This document shows, piece after piece, positions 58,200-64,000 of a stretch of DNA of 64,000 bases. Position 1 is the first letter of the stretch. Each line of letters begins with the position of its first letter. The stretch is from the NCBI RefSeq assembly GCF_000227115.2, contig NC_016479.1, positions 1,052,686 to 1,116,685 of the forward strand. Direction: 5' to 3'. Source of the DNA: Naumovozyma dairenensis CBS 421. Its lineage: Eukaryota; Ascomycota; Saccharomycetes; Saccharomycetales; Saccharomycetaceae. The position numbers and the translations under genes were made by a program. The notes below the pieces were generated by a model that saw only the letters and a program-made list of their open reading frames with translations, did not search any database and was not told the DNA's origin.

Positions 58200-58833
58200 A
58201 TTTGTTTCTTGTAATTTCTATTATGATGGACAACTAGTTTTCTGACTTGAGAGGTTTATGTTTATTCCGAATGAACACTTTCTCTGGTTTATATAGTTGT
58301 TACAACTATCGATCTCCTTTCATCAAATCATTTCATATCATATCATATAATGTAATGGTATATTCGTTTTTTTGCCACCCTTGTCGAAATTGTTCTTATT
58401 TTTTCTATTTTGAGATTTTGTGACTGTTTTGGGGCTATTAACATCTGTACCCCCTACAACCATTTGATGTATGGGTGCAATATCCTTTTGGAGAAACAAC
58501 AATTGTTTTCAAATTATTTTCAAAACAAAAACAAAACACCCAGGTTCCTCACCTGCGGAGAGCTAATGGGCGGTGAGCGCGCATTATGATCGCAAACACC
58601 CAACCCACCCACGCACAAGCACGTGATCAATAATGCCAAACTAGAGAGACTAACATACTTACTATCACTGGTAAGGCAATTGATATACTGAGCAAGAGGC
58701 CATACGGTTATACAAGTTTTTTTTTCAATGAGTCTGGAAATCTATTACAGATTGATATATTAAAAGTCGATTGTTTTTGCCCAATTTTAATTGTAATAAT
58801 ACCACCATAAAACCATCCCCAAAATAGCCAAAG
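58200..58833. promoter_or_regulatory. PRE2-RPL11 divergent promoter: PACE, Rap1-type and CACGTG sites
   Basis: TTTGCCACC at 58371-58379 is an exact PACE/Rpn4 box read toward PRE2. GCACCCATACATC (58466-58478, minus strand) is close to the Rap1 consensus ACACCCATACATT. ACACCCAACCCA at 58596-58607 is a second, weaker Rap1-like site. CACGTG lies at 58620-58625 and a T9-type tract at about 58716-58724 before RPL11. Rap1-type sites plus T-tracts are the standard layout of ribosomal-protein promoters bound by Fhl1-Ifh1. Confidence 0.75.
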
Positions 58834-59358
58834 ATGTCTGCCAAAACTCAAAATGTTATGCGTGATTTGAAGATCGAAAAATTGGTCTTAAACATTTCTG
58901 TCGGTGAATCCGGTGACAGATTGACTAGAGCTTCCAAGGTTTTAGAACAATTATCTGGTCAAACTCCAGTTCAATCCAAGGCTAGATACACTGTCAGAAC
59001 TTTCGGTATTAGAAGAAATGAAAAGATTGCCGTTCACGTCACTGTCAGAGGTCCAAAGGCTGAAGAAATCTTGGAAAGAGGTTTGAAGGTTAAGGAATAT
59101 CAATTGAGAAACAAGAACTTCTCTGCTACTGGTAACTTTGGTTTCGGTATTCAAGAACATATCGATTTGGGTATCAAGTACGATCCTTCCATTGGTATTT
59201 TCGGTATGGATTTCTACGTTGTCATGGGTAGACCAGGTGCTAGAGTCGCTAGAAGAAAGAGATGTAGATCTACTGTCGGTAACTCTCACAAGACATCTAA
59301 GGAAGATACCATTGCTTGGTTCAAGCAAAAGTACGATGCTGATGTCATGGATAAATAA
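58834..59358 (+). CDS. RPL11A: 60S ribosomal protein uL5 (Rpl11)
   Basis: Large-subunit protein that assembles with 5S rRNA and uL18 (Rpl5) in the 5S RNP. The product is 174 aa, the family length. It runs from [20 protein letters not shown] through the uL5 motif [20 protein letters not shown] and [30 protein letters not shown] to the basic end [29 protein letters not shown]. Codon use is strongly biased to the optimal yeast set (GGT, AGA, GTC, TTG, AAG), as expected for high expression. No intron. The A/B paralogs cannot be told apart by protein; the A name follows the YPR synteny. Confidence 0.96.
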   Translation: MSAKTQNVMRDLKIEKLVLNISVGESGDRLTRASKVLEQLSGQTPVQSKARYTVRTFGIRRNEKIAVHVTVRGPKAEEILERGLKVKEYQLRNKNFSATGNFGFGIQEHIDLGIKYDPSIGIFGMDFYVVMGRPGARVARRKRCRSTVGNSHKTSKEDTIAWFKQKYDADVMDK

Positions 59359-59569
59359 ATTTAGAAAATATATATTAATATATTAATATCAACATTTTAT
59401 ATATAACATATTATAATAATAATAAGAAATAAATTTATTCATCTTTTTACTTTACCAAACGTATTCTTAAAAGAGTATTACTGCGTATATAAAGTTGATC
59501 TTATTCTTAAACCTGATCAAAATAGCGGTATGCATATCTTGTATATTGCTTCTTTTTTACCTACCTCTA

Positions 59570-60205
59570 TCAATCAGAAGGAGCAGTCCCTAAAACATTC
59601 TGTATCAAATTATCTTTCCATTTCTGCTTTAATTTATCAAAAATTGGTTTATTTTTCAATTGAGCGTTTTCTCTATATTTCATTAAATCCACCAGATTTT
59701 TATTTTCCTTTTCCAAAATCAAGTTAAGGTTAGCATTAGATTCCTTTATGAATTCATTATTGATGGCCCATTGATTAGTCAAAGTCTTCGATAGGCAATC
59801 CTTCAAAAGTACCTCTTGATGTTCAATGTAAGCATGCGTTATACAAAGTGATTCCTCATCATCACTATTCAGAAAATATCGTGATAAATCTATCCTAGGA
59901 TATTTCTTGGAACATATCTCAAGGATTCTTTCCTCCAGTGCATCTTCATCTTCATCTCCATCTTCGTTTTCATCAAACTTCCTCTTCCTGGGATTCATAT
60001 ATTCATCCAATAATTCTGTATCAAAATGACTAGTCGTCGTCGGTACCTTCCATAAATTCAATAATTTTATGACTTCTGGATGTAAATTCGTATCTTCGTC
60101 CTTATCCTTTTCTATTTGAGCATATTCCCTCTTGATTTCCTTTTCAACTTGAGATATGGAATCAGCATCATAATCTTCTGAATCAATGAATGGTAAATAA
60201 TCCAT
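59570..60205 (-). CDS. SNT309: Splicing factor Snt309 (NineTeen complex)
   Basis: Small NTC subunit (BCAS2/SPF27 family) that binds Prp19 and stabilises the complex during spliceosome activation. The product is 211 aa (S. cerevisiae 175). It starts MDYLPFIDSEDYD and has an acidic linker (NEDGDEDEDALEER) at about 80-93. The helical C-terminal half is a coiled coil (NEFIKESNANLNLILEKENKNLVDLMKYRENAQLKNKPIFDKLKQKW). Sequence likeness is weak over the first half; the family fold, size and position next to RPL11 and MRPL51 support the call. Confidence 0.82.
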   Translation of the reverse strand: MDYLPFIDSEDYDADSISQVEKEIKREYAQIEKDKDEDTNLHPEVIKLLNLWKVPTTTSHFDTELLDEYMNPRKRKFDENEDGDEDEDALEERILEICSKKYPRIDLSRYFLNSDDEESLCITHAYIEHQEVLLKDCLSKTLTNQWAINNEFIKESNANLNLILEKENKNLVDLMKYRENAQLKNKPIFDKLKQKWKDNLIQNVLGTAPSD

Positions 60206-60744
60206 ATTTTTGTTTACCGGTAGATATAAAATATATATATGGTTAATATTTGTTCTATAAAGTCGGTCCCAAAATCTTCTAGCTGAGTTAGCTTTTCTAG
60301 GACGTTCCTGGTTCCATCTTCGATAGGAAGTAATATATTCTTCTTTCTGTTGTTAGTATTAATAACTTAAAACGTTGGGTTACTTGGCCCGCATCTGAAT
60401 ATAACTAATATATAGTCATACTTATCTATGAAGAACGACTATAGACAAACAAACAAACAAACAAACAAACAAACAAACAAACAAACAAACAAATAAACAA
60501 AGAAAAAATGGTAGATTAGATAAACGAACACGATTATTGAAGGATACACGTCTCGTCCTAAGACTGGGACGCATTTCATATATAAAATCTATATTTCTGT
60601 TGGTTTTTCTTTCCAAAATTGATGATGGTAGTTACTTTTAAATTTTTATATATATATACAAGTTACATCTTTATCATTTGAATAGATTGAGTAGATCTCT
60701 GTTATCCAGCAGAGCTCCTATGCGATAAATACCTTATGCTTCCC
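60206..60744. other. SNT309 promoter region with (CAAA)n microsatellite
   Basis: This 539 bp stretch holds about twelve CAAA units at 60445-60491. A 64-codon minus-strand frame across them is repeat-driven. Nothing else is recognisable. Confidence 0.6.
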
Positions 60745-61167
60745 CTAAATTCTATGTCTCGTAGCTGCATGGATAGGCGACCATACACCTCTAACACTAT
60801 TATTTAAAGTCTCCACATTATCATTCTTAGTTCTTTTACGTAAGACATCTCCACTTGAATCCTTCAACAATTTCAACTTATTCTCTACATTGTCAATGTT
60901 TAAATTCCTCACACAAATGACTTTCTCTCGATTATTATTATATTCTGCTCTCAAGATTGGATGTCCAGATTTCTTCATCACATGGAATTGAATAAATGGA
61001 TATTGTTTCGCTAATTTATCCAATCTTTTGGACATTAAGAAATCTCTCATACCTTGGGATGATCCTCCCCAATTACAATATTGTAATGTGATCTTCTTAC
61101 AGGGGAAAATAAATGCTCCTACACCATTACGTGCTATCGAAACACGAGGTATAGCTTTGACAACCAT
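60745..61167 (-). CDS. MRPL51: Mitochondrial ribosomal protein mL43 (Mrpl51)
   Basis: Large-subunit protein of the mitochondrial ribosome, with a thioredoxin-like L51/S25/CI-B8 domain. The product is 140 aa, as in S. cerevisiae. It begins [44 protein letters not shown], with [23 protein letters not shown] (about 75-97) and a basic end [12 protein letters not shown]. No separate cleavable presequence is obvious; the basic N-terminus could serve. It lies beside SNT309 and, divergently, TMH18, as in S. cerevisiae. Confidence 0.95.
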   Translation of the reverse strand: MVVKAIPRVSIARNGVGAFIFPCKKITLQYCNWGGSSQGMRDFLMSKRLDKLAKQYPFIQFHVMKKSGHPILRAEYNNNREKVICVRNLNIDNVENKLKLLKDSSGDVLRKRTKNDNVETLNNSVRGVWSPIHAATRHRI

Positions 61168-61463
61168 TATAATATGTTACGTAGTGTAATTCTTCCAACA
61201 ATACCGTATTACTTCCCCTATCGAAACTGCTCTCTCTCTGATTGAAAGCTGTTTTCTGTATGTCTTTTTTTAGAGAACTGATTTCATTAAATGGGTTGGG
61301 AAATGCAAATTCAGCTTACGGACATATAACGATTTAAAAAATTTAGACAAACTACATTATATATATAAAGGGAGAAGATATCCAAGTAGACAAGAACAAA
61401 AAGAAGATTTACTACCACACAAGTCTCTAGAAAAACAGTAACAACACACATCTTACAAGAAAA

Positions 61464-62082
61464 TGTCTTCAATCAAAGCAACGTCCCATTTATTATTCTA
61501 TTCTTTCGCGTATGCTCTTCTTTTTATGTAGTCACTTTGACATTCGATCAAAGATCACCATCCCTTGAAACAGAGAGAGATATACTAACAAATTTTAATC
61601 ACAACTTTACTGATATATTTTTTTTCTATAGATTTGGTGGAACCACATTCTATTCCTACTTTGCATCTCCCATTGCATTCAAAGTCTTAGAAAGAGAACA
61701 ATTCTCTAAATTGCAAAATAATATCTTCCCTTATTTCTTTCAGTTAGAAGCAATCTCACCATTAATCCTCGCACTAACTTCGCCATTCTCATTAACCCAA
61801 GGTCCTATAATTACCTTAACGATGGCAACGTTAAGTGGATTAACTAATCTTTGTTGGTTATTACCATGGACAAGATCAATCAAGGAGGAAAGGAAAGATA
61901 TTGCTGAAAACTTTAAGATTGATAAAGATTTAAAGAAATTCGAAAAACTGGATGCTCCTTTGAAAAAAGAATTTGGGAAATCTCATGGGTTGAGCTTATT
62001 AATGAATATGACTCATACTTTGAGCCTTTTAGCATATGGTGTCTTATTCTCAAGGGGAATCTTCAAATATGTTCCTAAATAA
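61464..62082 (+). CDS. TMH18: TMEM205-like membrane protein Tmh18, spliced
   Basis: Ortholog of YPR098C, a small TMEM205-family membrane protein that also has a 5' intron. Exon 1 is 61464-61510 and exon 2 is 61632-62082; joined they give 165 aa (S. cerevisiae 161). Exon 1 encodes [16 protein letters not shown] and exon 2 continues [20 protein letters not shown]. The join restores [13 protein letters not shown], matching [13 protein letters not shown]. Hydrophobic segments follow: [36 protein letters not shown], and a tail [20 protein letters not shown]. The end FKYVPK is like the yeast protein. Without splicing the frame from the true ATG would stop inside the intron. Confidence 0.92.
61511..61631 (+). 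other. Intron of TMH18
   Basis: 121 bases. The 5' splice site is GTATGC (consensus GTATGT with a changed sixth base). The branch site TACTAAC lies at 61583-61589 and the 3' splice site is CTATAG after a T-run. The branch-to-acceptor distance is about 43 bases. This is the only intron I can identify in the window. Confidence 0.92.
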
Positions 62083-62359
62083 TAATCTCATCCTTTTTTC
62101 CTGTAAATACATTCTTTTTATAGCTTATAACCAAACTCATTACATTAGTAAATAGTTTACAATTACAATTATAATAACGTAAAACAAAAATATGCATTAA
62201 TTAAACGACAAAAATAGTATAAAATTTAGAAATCATAAGTAGACAACTTTTTAAAGTTAAATTAGCATGGTATATATATATATTCACAGGGAAACATCCG
62301 ATAATCATATAATAACAACGTATCAACGGATGTTTATTTCTTTTCCAGCTTTAACAGAG

Positions 62360-62974
62360 TCATAATTCATGGATATCATGATCTACATCATCATCATTGG
62401 TGTTAGCAAGATCAGATTCAACGTCAACTTCACTACCTAAACCAACAAGAGGATCTACCCCTCTCATATATCTATCAAATGAATTCTTTAAAAAATCCAT
62501 TAGATTATCAGGTGGTACGACTGTCAACATCATTTGAACAATCTCATAGATATTTTCAGGAATAGTTCTTTGATAAATCTTCAAAAGATCAGTAGGTTTA
62601 GGATAAACACATAAAGCTCTATAAAATTTAGAAGCAGATTCAATCTCTTGACCAGGTTGAATAGTCAATCTTTCCCCCATTTCAACATTACTTGCAAATA
62701 TTTCCTCTCTTTTCTCAGGATCCATAGAAATTGGATCATTTAATAAATCTTGTGTTAAAAATTCCCTAATCTTCGCAAGGAATTCCTCTTCTGCTTTCTT
62801 CTTGGATATTTCAAGCTCCTTAGCTTCTTTTTTTAATTTCTTCCTTAATTCCTTTCTAAAATGTGGATTTTTCCTTCTTTGATAATCAAAATATACTGCA
62901 TAACATCCAATTGAAGCTATTACTACACTTGTAGTTATTGTGGCAGTCTTTATGATAGATGACGTAGATGGCAT
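62360..62974 (-). CDS. TOM20: Mitochondrial import receptor Tom20
   Basis: Outer-membrane receptor that recognises presequences and passes them to Tom22. The product is 204 aa (S. cerevisiae 183). The N-terminal anchor (about 9-30, TATITTSVVIASIGCYAVYFDY) is followed by the charged stretch RRKNPHFRKELRKKLKKEAKE. The receptor domain includes ASKFYRALCVYPKPTDLLKIYQRTIPENIYEIV at about 117-150. The tail is acidic. In S. cerevisiae TOM20 is YGR082W in the sister region, so its position here between the YPR098C and YPR097W orthologs reflects the ancestral order. Confidence 0.94.
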   Translation of the reverse strand: MPSTSSIIKTATITTSVVIASIGCYAVYFDYQRRKNPHFRKELRKKLKKEAKELEISKKKAEEEFLAKIREFLTQDLLNDPISMDPEKREEIFASNVEMGERLTIQPGQEIESASKFYRALCVYPKPTDLLKIYQRTIPENIYEIVQMMLTVVPPDNLMDFLKNSFDRYMRGVDPLVGLGSEVDVESDLANTNDDDVDHDIHEL

Positions 62975-63304
62975 TTCTTAGCTAAATAATCTTAGTTCTC
63001 TTCTTACCTGGTAATATTGAATATTCAATAAAGTAGAATAATCGGATAGGATGCTAACTCTATATTCTTGAGATCTTTTAATCGCTCTTGCCCAATGGAG
63101 TTATTGACCTTTACCATTTGTCTTCTAATGTTATATCTTTAAAAAAACACAAACTTAATAAGATTCCGGGAAACCGCGACGGAACAATGAATGATGATGA
63201 GAAGAGGTTAAAGTCACTTACTTAGGACATCTATATCAAATGTATGTACTACATTATGTATAAGTATATATATGATATGGTTTGGTTCAATACAACACTT
63301 TATA
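62975..63304. other. TOM20 promoter region
   Basis: This 330 bp spacer lies between the stop of the PX-family gene and the TOM20 ATG; both are on the minus strand. No other feature is recognised. Confidence 0.45.
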
Positions 63305-64000
63305 TCATGGTTTCCTTGGGAATAAATTCTTCTCCAACGCACTCTCAAAAACTAATGATCCAAACTTATGAATTTCACTAACATCAATTTCTTCATTTAA
63401 AACTTCTTGATATTTAGATTCCAAGGCAATCCCAAAATCCTTTTGTAAAAATTCATAATCTTCCGTATCTAAATCCAAATCAACTAAATCGCCATCATCG
63501 ACTCCAATTGCTAATGAATTCTTCGGTATCACGAGCGCATTAACTTCTTCCCATTGCTTTTGTACAATCCCATTGGCTGTCTTCTTAAACGAGTTCTTTT
63601 GATGTTTTTGTTTTGCATCAACCAATTTCTTATATAATTTACGTGTCACTAACTTCTTCTTAATAACATTATCAATTTGTTGACGTAACAAATCTTTATC
63701 CACTTGACTTCCAGTTTCTCTTAATAATTCATTGAAATTTATTCGATCTTCCTCTTTAGCAAATTTACTATGTTGTAGGAATTTAGTAATCTCAGTAATC
63801 CATGTAACGAAACCTTCAAATATACCCTCTGTATCATGTAAATAAACGTCATGCACAAATTCGAAAAATGAATCTTGGTGTCTTGTGACCAAATTATATA
63901 TACTGTCGACAATATTAAACCCAGTAACAATACCTAATTGTCCATTTATAGTCTCATCAATCAATTTAATTAAATCATTCATAAATCTTTCAAAATTTTT
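63305..64000 (-). CDS. LEC1: 3' part of a PX/PXB-family gene (YPR097W ortholog), cut by the window edge
   Basis: Only the last ~232 codons are inside the window. The frame stays open to base 64000 (reading KNFERFMNDLIKLIDETING), so the ATG at 63982 is internal and not the start. The part seen is helical: YNLVTRHQDSFFEFVHDVYLHDTEGIFEGFVTWITEITKFL, then LLRQQIDNVIKKKLVTRKLYKKLVDAKQKH and an acidic segment near the end. This agrees with the C-terminal PX-associated region of S. cerevisiae YPR097W (1073 aa; named LEC1, a phosphoinositide-binding protein affecting lipid droplets). Position beside TMH18 (YPR098C), apart from TOM20, supports it. The PX domain lies outside the window. Confidence 0.72.
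   Translation of the reverse strand, partial: KNFERFMNDLIKLIDETINGQLGIVTGFNIVDSIYNLVTRHQDSFFEFVHDVYLHDTEGIFEGFVTWITEITKFLQHSKFAKEEDRINFNELLRETGSQVDKDLLRQQIDNVIKKKLVTRKLYKKLVDAKQKHQKNSFKKTANGIVQKQWEEVNALVIPKNSLAIGVDDGDLVDLDLDTEDYEFLQKDFGIALESKYQEVLNEEIDVSEIHKFGSLVFESALEKNLFPRKP

Noticed and set aside
60422..60616. 64-codon minus-strand frame in the SNT309 promoter
   Set aside because: Half of it is a repeated Leu-Phe-Val-Cys pattern encoded by the CAAA microsatellite.

Overview
The window is nuclear DNA of a budding yeast (Saccharomycetaceae). It is AT-rich and densely packed with genes, nearly all without introns. The one intron I can place has a yeast 5' splice site, a TACTAAC branch site and a TAG acceptor. 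Gene order follows the S. cerevisiae YPR097-YPR120 region almost gene for gene. VAS1, PIL1 and TOM20 are interleaved; in S. cerevisiae they sit in the sister region on chromosome VII, and their chromosome VII neighbours are absent here. That pattern of alternate loss points to a species that descends from the whole-genome duplication but is not Saccharomyces itself (Naumovozyma or Kazachstania type; the genus is inferred, not proven).

Layout. 1-2710 has no convincing complete gene. 2711-5886 holds the convergent B-type cyclins CLB2 (G2/M) and CLB5 (S phase), with a Mcm1-forkhead type element and twin MCB boxes in front of them. 6755-8995 is tRNA-Cys followed by two adjacent copies of a ~1.1 kb LTR-like repeat. 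9280-20327 holds MRI1 (methionine salvage), tRNA-Leu(AAG) with nested Ty1-like LTR remnants, and the giant lipid-transfer gene HOB2. 20818-28861 holds tRNA-Thr(AGT) with a decayed copy of the repeat, then RRG8, RGC1, a TLC-domain gene and PIS1. 29301-41482 holds VAS1, MRD1, DBF20, RPC40 and GLD1. 41970-43175 is tRNA-Thr(TGT), a third good copy of the repeat, and a 44-base run of N. 43308-64000 holds RPN7, YTH1, ISR1, PIL1, COG4, FHL1, PRE2, RPL11, SNT309, MRPL51, TMH18 (spliced), TOM20 and the 3' part of a PX-family gene.

Shared regulation is visible. Both proteasome genes (RPN7, PRE2) carry an exact Rpn4/PACE box. RPC40, MRD1 and VAS1 carry PAC and/or RRPE boxes of the ribosome-biogenesis regulon. 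RPL11 has a Rap1-type site, and FHL1, the regulator of ribosomal-protein genes, lies two genes away.

Most notable: a repeat family with TGTAA/TTACA ends begins 16 bp upstream of three different tRNA genes, always in the same orientation, and has hit one tRNA twice. VAS1 has an in-frame stop five codons before its ATG, so it cannot make the mitochondrial form that S. cerevisiae VAS1 makes. The CLB2-CLB5 pair is inverted relative to MRI1-HOB2, with the breakpoint at the repeats. MRD1 and DBF20 are each broken by one base in an A6 run, most likely sequencing error.
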